Position numbers and translations under genes: made by a program | Shown: positions 10,401 to 18,133 of the stretch, piece by piece | How the letters are laid out: each line of letters starts with the position of its first letter | Numbering within the stretch: position 1 is the stretch's first letter | Notes under the pieces: generated by a model | Told to the model about the DNA's origin: nothing | Databases searched by the model: none | What the model saw: only the letters and a program-made list of their open reading frames with translations | DNA from: Maribellus luteus | GTDB taxonomy: Bacteria; Bacteroidota; Bacteroidia; Bacteroidales; Prolixibacteraceae | Direction of reading: 5' to 3' | Length of the DNA: 64,000 nucleotides | Assembly (NCBI RefSeq): GCF_003576475.1 | Contig: NZ_QWGR01000011.1 | Span: forward strand, 62,001 to 126,000

Positions 10401-11111
10401 TTTGCTTGAATTTATAAAGCTCCCGGTTAAGTCTCCCTGTCCCTGGTCTCCGGTATTTACTTCATTTTCTGATTGAACCTGAAATATCTGGCCTCTATTC
10501 AGTGTTACTGTGAAAGTAGAATCTTTTGGCCTGAGTTTGTCCGTAATTTTTGAGGGGGTTATTGCTATTAAGGTTGAATCTTCCGCTGCAACAATCAGAA
10601 ACTCGCTGTTACGACCATTGCCTTTGGTGGGATTGTTCAGGTCAATGTCGGGCTCGTAACACATGGCATAATATTCTTTCCCCAATGATTCAACGGGGTA
10701 AATAACAGCAACATCGGCAGAATTTTGGTCCCAGTTAAGGGCGTAAACATTTACCGGTTTTTCAGAAACCAGGTGAATCCCTTTTCGTTGAATTTCTTCT
10801 GAACCAATTGCTTCCACAGTCTCCCAGGGGAGTTGTATCTGTATCGAACTATTGGCATTTACGGCGAGTGATTTTGAGTATACGTTTGAGCCATTAGCAT
10901 CCTCGCCAACGGTGATGGTAATGTTGGTTTTTTCGCGGGCAGTTACAGTAACTTCGAGGTAGTGACCATTATGGTAATTCCGGCTTTCCATAAAACCAAA
11001 CCAAAACTCTTTTCCTTCGGTAGATCTGCGGCATGGATTGCCTGTTTCCTGTGCTGAAAGCAGACCAAAGGAGCCGAAAAAAGCAATGAGTAGAAGTAAT
11101 CTAAAGTTCAT
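7473..11111 (-). CDS. Large type IX secretion cargo with IgGFc-binding-like N-terminus, PKD domains and type B sorting domain
   Basis: The 1212-residue product has a signal peptide (residues 1-20, ending LLSA). Residues about 25-400 (beginning CRRSTEGKEFWFGFMESRN) match the IgGFc-binding N-terminal domain found in many Bacteroidota surface proteins. The middle is a series of immunoglobulin/PKD-like domains, with FEWDFGDGSP and YSWDFGDETSS as clear PKD motifs. The last ~90 residues (FTVFTPNAFRPDSE, then FDRWGQLVFES, then PMGNYIWIAHYKDIQG) are the gliding-motility-associated (type B) sorting domain. It is probably exported by type IX secretion and held on the surface with the convergent PorP/SprF protein. 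Adhesion is a plausible role; the ligand is unknown. Confidence 0.92.
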   Translation of the reverse strand: MNFRLLLLIAFFGSFGLLSAQETGNPCRRSTEGKEFWFGFMESRNYHNGHYLEVTVTAREKTNITITVGEDANGSNVYSKSLAVNANSSIQIQLPWETVEAIGSEEIQRKGIHLVSEKPVNVYALNWDQNSADVAVIYPVESLGKEYYAMCYEPDIDLNNPTKGNGRNSEFLIVAAEDSTLIAITPSKITDKLRPKDSTFTVTLNRGQIFQVQSENEVNTGDQGQGDLTGSFINSSKPIAFYSGSLSTRVPTGKCCWDHLYEQIPPIHTWGREYYAVPLKSREQDRYRIMAAYDNTTVYISGLDPFSLNKGEFKELVFYHNDPKKIYGDQPIMVAQFSQSRDVDNNYTNGNGDPFMIILSSTTQTKNDVTFVAYNSDQIARYYVNIVTLTEEVNNIRFDGNSIAGEFQPFPDSDYSFAQKEISTGTHQIVNTNKNRGFLAYVYGYGGVESYGYGVGFNLDLVLDLGKSIDFNGDTLLLCNGDSRILDAGPYFDTYTWNTGDQTQRMEVTTGGKYQVKTTTIDGCELEDSIFVYVSAPDVDLKIDSDEGCSPYSIELNATNEFMKYLWKNENNDTLSTSQTIMADKTSEYRLTVWDKFNCTDKDTFKLVVFPVPDIDLRGEHLLCNTKQCDLSVDISGTPDYVWNYNNSFTWSSNDPGVKITNTSHRQASIDAPDWGQYEIYYQLTTVDGCSVKDTFEIGFYPTPTSEFIFVDDPNDKCKGYSREVKYTGNASENALYFWDYGGAKLIDSLDWNHFIVSVGAYNTNPYLTLFVEENGCWSDTTSSLLGANPDFVLETPRSRGCDSLTVSFKGELKVEDALSFEWDFGDGSPTSNMQAVEHLYQNPGFYDVSLLITNSLSGCQIGFQIDSMIKVFPTPTAEIIADTTTCHPDSTQIIYVNSIDSSLCFWSFEGAHQSGPGNDTITMILDEPFGKAILHVNEFGCVSQPTDLTLKRKPKFDISTFDEEGCQPFSTEIRTTSQDNYINYTWLTDTLPYLTGNSRLYYFPDSGRFDVSVMALSQETGCRDTLKKEDWIWIHPKPVAAFEVDYPIALLEHSTITYSNYSESADFYSWDFGDETSSVEENPVHTFTNLGEFVTQLIIESKFGCKDTTDFSIKILPFTVFTPNAFRPDSEISENRTFMPVGLGADENNFNLKIFDRWGQLVFESHSPNAPWDGSSRKGGKAPMGNYIWIAHYKDIQGFDHEPKGQVLLIR

Positions 11112-11140
11112 AAGTCGGATCGAAGCTAAATATTATTTAC

Positions 11141-11178
11141 AAAAAAACCGCAAAAGGAATCCTTCTGCGGTTTTTTTT
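11141..11178. terminator. Bidirectional terminator hairpin
   Basis: CCGCA and TGCGG flank an inner GGAATCC pairing region; the hairpin has A and T runs on both sides. It lies downstream of the biotin carrier gene and just before the type IX cargo gene start, so it probably ends the carboxylase transcript on the minus strand. Confidence 0.8.
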
Positions 11179-11194
11179 ATGCTTTTAGCTTCGT

Positions 11195-11518
11195 TTACGC
11201 CGGTTTGATTTCAAGCATCAGGTGGCGTTTCGGAATAATTTCGTCTTTCTTTATGTGGATTTTTACAATCACGCCATCAAAAGGCATGCGCACCTGGTTT
11301 TCCATTTTCATGGCTTCCAGCAGCAGAAGCGTTTCGCCTTCTTTTACCTTTTGGTTTGTTTTTACAAAAATGTCCACAATGGTTCCCGGGATGAACGAGT
11401 AAATAAGATTCTCGTTGGGCGTTTCATAATTTTCCCTGTTCTCAAATTTTTTAGTATAGGTCGTCTTGTAAACCGCCCCCTGTATAATCAGGTTTTTAAG
11501 CTCTTTTTGATCTTCCAT
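11195..11518 (-). CDS. Biotin carrier subunit of an acyl-CoA carboxylase/decarboxylase
   Basis: This 107-residue protein ends in a biotinyl domain. The biotin-accepting lysine is K71 in LLEAMKMENQV, with the usual PF-DG-V turn after it. The N-terminal ~35 residues are charged and have no proline/alanine-rich linker. It lies 17 nt after the carboxyltransferase subunit, forming a two-gene operon. With the 12S-type partner it would carry CO2 for a propionyl-CoA/methylmalonyl-CoA step. No biotin carboxylase or membrane decarboxylase subunit is nearby, so the direction of the reaction is open. Confidence 0.88.
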   Translation of the reverse strand: MEDQKELKNLIIQGAVYKTTYTKKFENRENYETPNENLIYSFIPGTIVDIFVKTNQKVKEGETLLLLEAMKMENQVRMPFDGVIVKIHIKKDEIIPKRHLMLEIKPA

Positions 11519-11535
11519 TTGGTAGAATTTTACGA

Positions 11536-13080
11536 TTAAAACGGTGGAATTCCATGTTTTTTGTTAGGCATGGAAGCCGTTTTGTTTTCAGAAACCTGTA
11601 GTGCATGTAAGATACGCGAACGGGTTTCTCCCGGTTCAATAACTTCGTCGATATAACCCTGTGCAGCTGCTACATAAGGGTTGGCGAATTTCTCTTTGTA
11701 TTCCTGAATTTTTAGCTGACGCATTTGTTCCGGATTCTCCGCTTCCGAGATTTCTTTCCGGAATACAATGTTGGCGGCTCCTTCCGGTCCCATTACTGCA
11801 ATTTCGGCGGTTGGCCAAGCAAACACAAAGTCAGCACGCAGGTGGCGCGAGTTCATGGCAATGTAACCACCTCCGTATGCCTTGCGAACAATAACGGTGA
11901 TTTTCGGAACGGTAGCCTCACTGTATGCATAAAGAATTTTGGCTCCGTGACGGATAACTCCGGCATGCTCCTGGTCAACACCCGGCAGGTAGCCTGGCAG
12001 GTCTTCCATGGTCACAATCGGAATGTTGAAAGCATCGCAGTAGCGGATGAAACGGGCTGCTTTATCCGAGCTGTCGCAGTCAAGAACCCCTGCAAGTACC
12101 ATCGGCTGGTTGGCCACAAAACCTACAGTTTCTCCGTCCATTCTACCAAAACCAATAATGATGTTGGGCGCAAATCCTTCCATTACTTCAAAGAATTCAG
12201 ACCCGTCGGTAATGCTCTTGATCAGTTCGCGCATATCGTAAGGAATCCTTGGATCTACCGGAACGATATCGTCGATGGCTTTTCCTTTTAAAGGTGCTTT
12301 TGGTTTATGGGCAAGCGCTTTTTTCAGGTTGCTTCTTGGGATGTAACTGATCAGGGTTTTGATTTGCTCAAAACATTCCAGTTCCGTTTCAGCATAAAAA
12401 TGTGCGTTACCTGTAATTTCGGCGTGAACTTTGGCTCCGCCCAGTTCTTCCATCGAAATTTCTTCGCCCAGTACCGATTTAATTACAGACGGGCCGGTAA
12501 TAAACATTTTAGAAATATTTTCTACCACAAATACGAAGTCGGTAAGGGCCGGAGAATACACAGCACCGCCGGCACAAGGACCGAGAATTACCGAAATCTG
12601 AGGAATCACACCCGAGGCCAGAGTATTGCGGAAAAAGATTTCGCCATAACCGGCAAGCGAGTTTACACCTTCCTGGATACGTGCACCACCGGAGTCGTTG
12701 ATCCCAATTAACGGAACCCTCATTTTCAGAGCGTGGTCCATAATTTTGGTGATCTTACGGGCGTGCATCAATCCCAGCGAACCTCCGGCAACCGTGAAGT
12801 CCTGGGCAAAAATACATACCGGTTTATTGTAAATAGTTCCTGTTCCGATGATCACACCGTCTCCATGAAGGGTCTTGCCTTCCATGCCAAAATCTTTGGC
12901 TGCGTGTTCAACAAACAGATCGTATTCGTGAAATGAGTTTTTATCGAGCAATGCGAGGATACGTTCCCGTGCAGTCAGTTTCCCCATTGCAGCTTGTTTC
13001 TCAATGGCTTTATCTCCACCACCTTTTTGTACTTCTTTCTTTCTTTTGCGAAGATCAAGTACGTTGCTTCTTAGTGACAT
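11536..13080 (-). CDS. Acyl-CoA carboxylase beta subunit / methylmalonyl-CoA carboxyltransferase 12S-type subunit
   Basis: The 514-residue crotonase-fold carboxyltransferase has the two halves typical of PccB/MmdA. Marker motifs are ARERILALLD, the oxyanion loop GINDSGGARIQEG in the first half, and VRKAYGGGYIAM with the second-half GAEGAANIVF-like motif (GPEGAANIVFRKEI). It transfers carboxyl between biotin and propionyl-CoA. The biotin carrier gene follows directly. Together with MeaB at 58.3 kb this supports a methylmalonyl-CoA pathway. A possible -7 box (TAATTTTG, minus strand, 13142-13149) lies upstream. Confidence 0.93.
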   Translation of the reverse strand: MSLRSNVLDLRKRKKEVQKGGGDKAIEKQAAMGKLTARERILALLDKNSFHEYDLFVEHAAKDFGMEGKTLHGDGVIIGTGTIYNKPVCIFAQDFTVAGGSLGLMHARKITKIMDHALKMRVPLIGINDSGGARIQEGVNSLAGYGEIFFRNTLASGVIPQISVILGPCAGGAVYSPALTDFVFVVENISKMFITGPSVIKSVLGEEISMEELGGAKVHAEITGNAHFYAETELECFEQIKTLISYIPRSNLKKALAHKPKAPLKGKAIDDIVPVDPRIPYDMRELIKSITDGSEFFEVMEGFAPNIIIGFGRMDGETVGFVANQPMVLAGVLDCDSSDKAARFIRYCDAFNIPIVTMEDLPGYLPGVDQEHAGVIRHGAKILYAYSEATVPKITVIVRKAYGGGYIAMNSRHLRADFVFAWPTAEIAVMGPEGAANIVFRKEISEAENPEQMRQLKIQEYKEKFANPYVAAAQGYIDEVIEPGETRSRILHALQVSENKTASMPNKKHGIPPF

Positions 13081-13293
13081 AAAGTTTTTTTTAAGTTATA
13101 AATTAACCCTAAGATTCCGGGTCTTTTTTAATAAGCGAAAGCAAAATTATAATTTTTTTCAATTGCCATTTGTAAATGCAATTATGTACTACGTAAATTC
13201 ACATAGTGAGGTTCGAATTGTTCGAATTATAGTATTCTTTGTTTGAAAATTGTTCGAATACCTTGTTTCTAAAGCGGTGCAGAATTGGCAAAA

Positions 13294-14376
13294 CTATTTA
13301 GCCGCCCAACGGTAAACAAAGAAAGCAATTACTGCATAACACAGGTTGGGAATCCAAATAGCCACAAAAGGAGGCGTGCTTCCGCTAATGGCAAAAACGG
13401 TTGAAATTTGCATAAAAAGAATGTACGAGAAAGCCAGCAATAGACCGATTCCAAGGTGCAATCCTAGTCCTCCTTTTATTTTACGCGATGCCAGGCTCAT
13501 GCCGATAACCGTTAAAATAAAAGTCGAAAACGGGTTGGCAATTCTTCGGTGTTTTTCCAGCTCCCATTCCACGTAGTTGATTCCCCTCATTTTCATGAGT
13601 TTTATCTCTTTCAGGAGATTGGGAGTTGTGTACGTTTCCATTTCGTTTTTCATGACCACAAAATCCTGCGGAGTCATACTCAATGTTGTATCGATCTGGT
13701 AACCTTTGCTCAAATCTTCATGATCATCATAAATCACCCGTTTCGAGTAATTGTTGATGACCCATTTTTGAGTTTCTTCTTTCCAGCTAATGCTTCGGGC
13801 CGTCAGTTTCTCTTTCAGTTTACCGTCTTCAAATTTTTCGAGGGTGAAAGGTCTGCCAACATTGTTGCTAAAACTCTTCATATAAATATAAACCCCCGGT
13901 TCAATCTGGCGATGAATGTTATGCTCTGTATTTACTGTGTTTGATTTTATATATTTTTCGCGGAAGCCGATCATGGTTTTATTGGCTGGCGGAATAATAA
14001 AATTACCCAGTAAAAAGGAAAAAATCCCGATAATCAGTGCCGAAACCAGGTAGGGGCGCATAAAGCGCGAAAAGGAAACACCGCTGCTTAAAATGGCAAT
14101 AATTTCGGTGTTGTACGCCATTTTTGAGGTAAAATAAATAACCGCAATAAACGTAAACAGCGGGCTGAAAAGGTTGGCAAAGTAGGGGATGAAATTCAGG
14201 TAGTAATCAACAATAATATCTTTTGTCGGAATTTCCTTGGAGAGGAATTCATCCAGGTTTTCAGAAATGTCAAAAACAATGGCAATGCTGAGTATTAATG
14301 CAATGGCATAAAAAAATGTACCCAGGTATTTCCAGGTAATATAAAAATCAATTGTTTTATACCACTTCATCTTCAC
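13294..14376 (-). CDS. lptG: LptF/LptG-family lipopolysaccharide export permease
   Basis: The 360-residue inner-membrane protein has the LptF/LptG plan: N-terminal helices from residue 15 (FYITWKYLGTFFYAIALILSI), about three N-terminal membrane segments, a periplasmic beta-jellyroll (about 130-260), and three C-terminal helices ending FFVYRWAAK. It forms the membrane part of the ABC exporter that lifts LPS from the inner membrane. Its ATG directly abuts the tgt stop with no gap, so the two genes are co-transcribed. LptG rather than LptF is inferred from length and the lone position beside tgt, a common Bacteroidota arrangement. Confidence 0.85.
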   Translation of the reverse strand: MKMKWYKTIDFYITWKYLGTFFYAIALILSIAIVFDISENLDEFLSKEIPTKDIIVDYYLNFIPYFANLFSPLFTFIAVIYFTSKMAYNTEIIAILSSGVSFSRFMRPYLVSALIIGIFSFLLGNFIIPPANKTMIGFREKYIKSNTVNTEHNIHRQIEPGVYIYMKSFSNNVGRPFTLEKFEDGKLKEKLTARSISWKEETQKWVINNYSKRVIYDDHEDLSKGYQIDTTLSMTPQDFVVMKNEMETYTTPNLLKEIKLMKMRGINYVEWELEKHRRIANPFSTFILTVIGMSLASRKIKGGLGLHLGIGLLLAFSYILFMQISTVFAISGSTPPFVAIWIPNLCYAVIAFFVYRWAAK

Positions 14377-15504
14377 CTACAGTCTGTGTTTTAATTTAAG
14401 CACCATTTCGTTTTTCCAGCTAACAAAATCGCCGCCCAGAATTTTTTCTCGGGCAGTTTTTACCAGCCAAAGATAAAAAGCCAGGTTGTGCTGGCTGGCG
14501 ATTTGAGCTCCCAGCATTTCTTTCGAAATAACCAGGTGACGAAGATAAGCTTTTGAATACTGGTCAACAAACGAAGTCCCGTTCGGATCGATGGGAGAAT
14601 GGTCGTTTTCCCATTTCTGATTGCGGATGTTGATGATGCCTTCGCTTGTGAACAACATGCCGTTGCGGCCGTTGCGGGTTGGCATCACACAATCGAACAT
14701 ATCTACCCCCCGGTGTATGCCTTCCAGTATATTTACGGGTGTACCAACTCCCATCAGGTAACGCGGTTTGTCTTGCGGCAGATCGGCAGTTACCACTTCG
14801 GTCATTTCGTACATTTCTTCTTCGGTTTCTCCCACCGACAAGCCCCCAATGGCGTAACCGTTGGCATCAAAATTACGGACATGCGCCACTGATTGCCTGC
14901 GCAGATCAGCATAAGTTGCTCCCTGTACGATCGGGAAAAGCGACTGCGAGTAGCCGTACTTAGGTTCGGTGCTGTTAAATCGTTTGAAACAGCGGTCGAG
15001 CCAGCGCCGGGTAAGCTCCATTGATTTTTTTGCATAATCGTAATCGGCATCTCCGGGAGTACACTCATCGAATGCCATCATAATATCGGCCCCGATCGAA
15101 CGCTGGATGTCCATCACACTTTCCGGAGTGAACTGATGATACGAACCATCGATGTGCGACTGAAAGCGCGCACCCTCTTCGGTGAGTTTTCGCAGGTCTC
15201 CCAGCGAAAAAACCTGGAAGCCTCCGCTGTCGGTCAGTATGGGGCGGTCCCAGCCATTGAACTTGTGTAACCCGCCTGCTTTTTCAATCACGTCAATCCC
15301 CGGCCGGAGGTATAAATGATAGGTATTTCCAAGGATGATTTCAGCTTTTATATCATCCCTGATATCGCGTGTATGGATTCCTTTAACCGATCCGGCAGTA
15401 CCAACCGGCATAAAAATCGGAGTTTCTATTTTTCCGTGGTCGGTGGTAATTACACCCGCTCTGGCCCGTGAGTTATCAGTAGTTTTTTCTAACAGAAAAT
15501 TCAT
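14377..15504 (-). CDS. tgt: tRNA-guanine(34) transglycosylase lacking the zinc cysteines
   Basis: The 375-residue enzyme exchanges guanine-34 for preQ1 in tRNAs with GUN anticodons (queuosine pathway). Recognition motifs include LTDSGGFQVFSLG, DECTPGDADYDYAK, PRYLMGVGTP and the nucleophile-bearing VDMFDCVMPTRNGRNG. The C-terminal zinc site of the E. coli enzyme (DPECDCYTC...H) reads DPNGTSFVD from D306 here, so all three cysteines are missing while the following SKAYLRHL histidine remains. It is followed with no gap by lptG. Confidence in the family is high; the effect of losing zinc is unknown. Confidence 0.95.
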   Translation of the reverse strand: MNFLLEKTTDNSRARAGVITTDHGKIETPIFMPVGTAGSVKGIHTRDIRDDIKAEIILGNTYHLYLRPGIDVIEKAGGLHKFNGWDRPILTDSGGFQVFSLGDLRKLTEEGARFQSHIDGSYHQFTPESVMDIQRSIGADIMMAFDECTPGDADYDYAKKSMELTRRWLDRCFKRFNSTEPKYGYSQSLFPIVQGATYADLRRQSVAHVRNFDANGYAIGGLSVGETEEEMYEMTEVVTADLPQDKPRYLMGVGTPVNILEGIHRGVDMFDCVMPTRNGRNGMLFTSEGIINIRNQKWENDHSPIDPNGTSFVDQYSKAYLRHLVISKEMLGAQIASQHNLAFYLWLVKTAREKILGGDFVSWKNEMVLKLKHRL

Positions 15505-15522
15505 TCACCTTAAATTGATGGG

Positions 15523-15530
15523 CAAATATA
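15523..15530 (-). promoter_or_regulatory. Predicted -7 box for tgt-lptG
   Basis: On the minus strand this reads TATATTTG, an exact TAnnTTTG match, 18 nt before the tgt start codon. No clear -33 box. Confidence 0.4.
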
Positions 15531-15688
15531 GATATTTAACTTTAATTGAAAGGACATAGAGAATAGTGCCCTTGTTAATAAAAACTAATTCATGTAAATA
15601 AATATCGGGCAGATTTCAAGCCTGATTCTTTTTAAATTCCCACATTTGCCCTTAGCAATGATTTTGATTTACCGAATTAATTTTCTGC

Positions 15689-16852
15689 ATGAAACAAGCG
15701 ATTCTGGATAGCCTGAACGGGATGTCGGTTACAGATTGGATCGTTCCTGGCATTTTTTTGTTTGTTTTTCTTTGCCGCTTTTACTACCTGCTGTTTTTTT
15801 CGGCGCGGGTGGTATTTAGCAGCCGGAAAGAAGTAATTGTCAACCAGAAAGCCAGGCAACCCATTACTGTATTTCTGACCGTCAGGAACGAGGAGGATAA
15901 CCTGCGAAAACTGTTGCCCCAATTACTTGGGATTAAAGACGACTGTTACGAAGTCGTCGTGGTGGATGATTATTCGCTCGATAATACTTTTACTGTATTG
16001 GGGAGTTTTAAACATTACCCGAATTTTCACTTTTCATCGCTTAACGAAGAAACTCGCTTTTCGGTAAAGCTGGCGCAGAACATTGCATTAAAGGCCGCTC
16101 AGCACGAATGGGTGCTTACTTTGCCCATCGAAACTACGGCAGTGGGGAAAGACTGGATCAACGGTTTTTCGGTAAACACAACCACCGATAACCGGAATGT
16201 AATGATGGGATATTCAGGAATTCAACGCAAGCCGGGGTACTTCAATTTGCTATACCGTACCGAAAACTTTTTGCAGCAGTTACGCAGCGTGGGATATGTG
16301 GCCAACGGTATTCCTTTTGTATATTTTGAAGATAACGTGGCTTTCCGAAAGGAAGAATATTTTAAACTCGGCGGATATGGTCAGAAAACAAAAGAAGCGT
16401 ATGCCAACCTGGAGTTGATCATTAACCAGTTTATCACAAAGAAGAAAACGGTGTTATTGTTCAATGAAAACACCTGTATTACAAAAGAGGTAGAGACAAA
16501 CCGCGACGATTTTTACAATTTGCTCAACCGAAGTTTCAGAATCGAAAAGTATTTGCCCGCCTGGAAAAGAACCTTGCTGGGCTTCGATACGCTTACCAAT
16601 TTGTTGTACACGCCTTTGCTGATTGTGCTGTTTGTTTTTTATTTTGATCTGTGGCCCCTTTTTGTGGCACTGGCCGGGATTAAAATTATGTTACATCTTA
16701 TCCTTCTGAAAATCACCTTAAACCGTTTGAAGGAACGTAAAATATTCCTATCTTCGTTAGTGTACGGTTGGTTAATGCCTTATTTCAAGACTTTTTACAA
16801 GTGGTATTTTAACCAGTCGGCACGCCGAAGCAAATGGAGGATAAAGGTGTAA
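15689..16852 (+). CDS. Membrane-anchored family 2 glycosyltransferase
   Basis: The 387-residue protein has an N-terminal membrane segment (about 17-38), then a GT-A domain opening with PITVFLTVRNEEDNLRK and the nucleotide-binding VVVDDYSLDNT near residue 90. A second acidic motif lies in FEDNVAFRKEEYF, and two or three hydrophobic helices follow after residue 300 (LLIVLFVFYFDLWPLFVAL). This is the layout of inner-membrane polysaccharide or lipid glycosyltransferases. The donor and acceptor cannot be told. Its end overlaps the sigma-factor gene by 19 nt, suggesting translational coupling. Confidence 0.85.
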   Translation: MKQAILDSLNGMSVTDWIVPGIFLFVFLCRFYYLLFFSARVVFSSRKEVIVNQKARQPITVFLTVRNEEDNLRKLLPQLLGIKDDCYEVVVVDDYSLDNTFTVLGSFKHYPNFHFSSLNEETRFSVKLAQNIALKAAQHEWVLTLPIETTAVGKDWINGFSVNTTTDNRNVMMGYSGIQRKPGYFNLLYRTENFLQQLRSVGYVANGIPFVYFEDNVAFRKEEYFKLGGYGQKTKEAYANLELIINQFITKKKTVLLFNENTCITKEVETNRDDFYNLLNRSFRIEKYLPAWKRTLLGFDTLTNLLYTPLLIVLFVFYFDLWPLFVALAGIKIMLHLILLKITLNRLKERKIFLSSLVYGWLMPYFKTFYKWYFNQSARRSKWRIKV

Positions 16853-17442
16853 TATTATCGGACAAAGCCCGTCAGGATTACGAACTCGTCAAGACCGCTT
16901 TAACGGGTGACGAAAAAGCTTTTGCCCGGCTGTTAAACCGATACAAAGACGCCATTTATTTCATGCTTCTGAAAATGGTGAATAACCGCAGTGATGCGGA
17001 GGATTTAACGCTGGAAGCTTTTGGCAAAGCTTTTAAAAGCCTTCATCAGTATTCGCCCACCTATGCTTTTAGCACCTGGTTGTTCAAAATCGCCTCCAAC
17101 AATTGCATCGATTTTCTTCGAAAGAAAAAAGGTGTGCAGGTTTCGATCGAGAACAAAGACCAGAACGAGAATAACGAGCCACTCAAACTTAAATCAAAAG
17201 ACCCCGATCCGGAAGAACGCTTGATCAGGCAGCAAAAAGCCATTCTGCTTCGGAACGTAGTTCGAAAATTAAAGCCACGTTATCAAATCCTGGTTGAGTT
17301 GCGTTATTTTAAAGAGTATTCGTACGAAGAAATCGCAAAAGAATTAGCTTTGCCGCTGGGTACGGTAAAGGCCCAGTTATTCAGGGCGCGGGAAATGCTT
17401 TTTAAAATGATTGAAAGTACCGAGATTGGTCAACGAGATTAA
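16834..17442 (+). CDS. ECF-type RNA polymerase sigma factor
   Basis: The 202-residue product has sigma-70 region 2 (about 30-100; NNRSDAEDLTLEAFGKAF and YAFSTWLFKIASNNCIDFLRKKK) and region 4 (about 145-195; RYQILVELRYFKEYSYEEIAKEL then GTVKAQLFRAREML). A charged linker of about 35 residues separates them. There is no anti-sigma gene next to it, unlike the FecI-type sigma factors of many TonB receptor loci. It lies between a glycosyltransferase (19-nt overlap) and rsmG (7-nt gap). The target genes are unknown. Confidence 0.9.
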   Translation: MEDKGVILSDKARQDYELVKTALTGDEKAFARLLNRYKDAIYFMLLKMVNNRSDAEDLTLEAFGKAFKSLHQYSPTYAFSTWLFKIASNNCIDFLRKKKGVQVSIENKDQNENNEPLKLKSKDPDPEERLIRQQKAILLRNVVRKLKPRYQILVELRYFKEYSYEEIAKELALPLGTVKAQLFRAREMLFKMIESTEIGQRD

Positions 17443-17449
17443 CGATTTT

Positions 17450-18070
17450 ATGGATATTCTGTTAAAATATTTTTTCGGATTAAGCGATCAGCAGATTACT
17501 CTCTTCCGGCAACTGGAACCTTTGTATGCCGAGTGGAATGCACAGATTAATGTGATTTCAAGAAAGGATTTCTCAGAGTTTTACGAACGGCATGTATTGC
17601 ATTCGCTGGGAATTGCAAAACTGATCCGGTTTAATAAGGGGACGAAAATACTGGACGTCGGTACGGGTGGTGGATTTCCTGGAATTCCTTTGGCGATCAT
17701 GTTTCCGGAGGTACAATTTCATTTGGTGGATTCTATCGGGAAAAAAATAAAGGTGGTGCAGAATGTGGCTGATGGGCTGGGTTTGAAAAATGTAACAGCA
17801 GACCAAATTCGCGCCGAGCAACTGACCGATAAATACGATTTTGTAGTTAGCAGGGCTGTTACCCGTTTGCCCGAGTTTGTTCCGTGGGTGCAGAAGAACG
17901 TATCCAAAAAACAAATAAATGCTTTGCCAAACGGAATTATTTACCTGAAAGGTGGCGATTTAACTGAAGAGCTGAAGCCGTTTCGGAAAAGGGTGTTTGT
18001 ACAGGATTTATCGGCTTATTTTACCGAAGAATTTTTTGATACCAAAAAGGTGGTTCACCTGCCTTTGTAA
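17450..18070 (+). CDS. rsmG: 16S rRNA (guanine(527)-N7)-methyltransferase
   Basis: The start at ATG 17450 is chosen (206 residues, beginning MDILLKYF) because it follows the sigma stop by 7 nt; a longer frame from a TTG at 17411 would overlap. The SAM site is ILDVGTGGGFPGIPLAIMFP, and VVSRAVTRLPEFVPW matches the conserved RsmG core. The enzyme modifies G527 in the 530 loop of 16S rRNA. It is the last gene of a three-gene run and converges with pfkA. Confidence 0.93.
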   Translation: MDILLKYFFGLSDQQITLFRQLEPLYAEWNAQINVISRKDFSEFYERHVLHSLGIAKLIRFNKGTKILDVGTGGGFPGIPLAIMFPEVQFHLVDSIGKKIKVVQNVADGLGLKNVTADQIRAEQLTDKYDFVVSRAVTRLPEFVPWVQKNVSKKQINALPNGIIYLKGGDLTEELKPFRKRVFVQDLSAYFTEEFFDTKKVVHLPL

Positions 18071-18072
18071 AA

Positions 18073-18100
18073 AACGTCCTCCGGTTTTCGGAGAACGTTT
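18073..18100. terminator. Hairpin between convergent rsmG and pfkA
   Basis: AACGTcCTCCG pairs with CGGAGaACGTT around a GTTTT loop. Only a weak T tract follows on either side, so termination is likely but not strong. Confidence 0.55.
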
Positions 18101-18133
18101 ATGAGATTACTTTTTGTATGTAATTTTTCTCTT

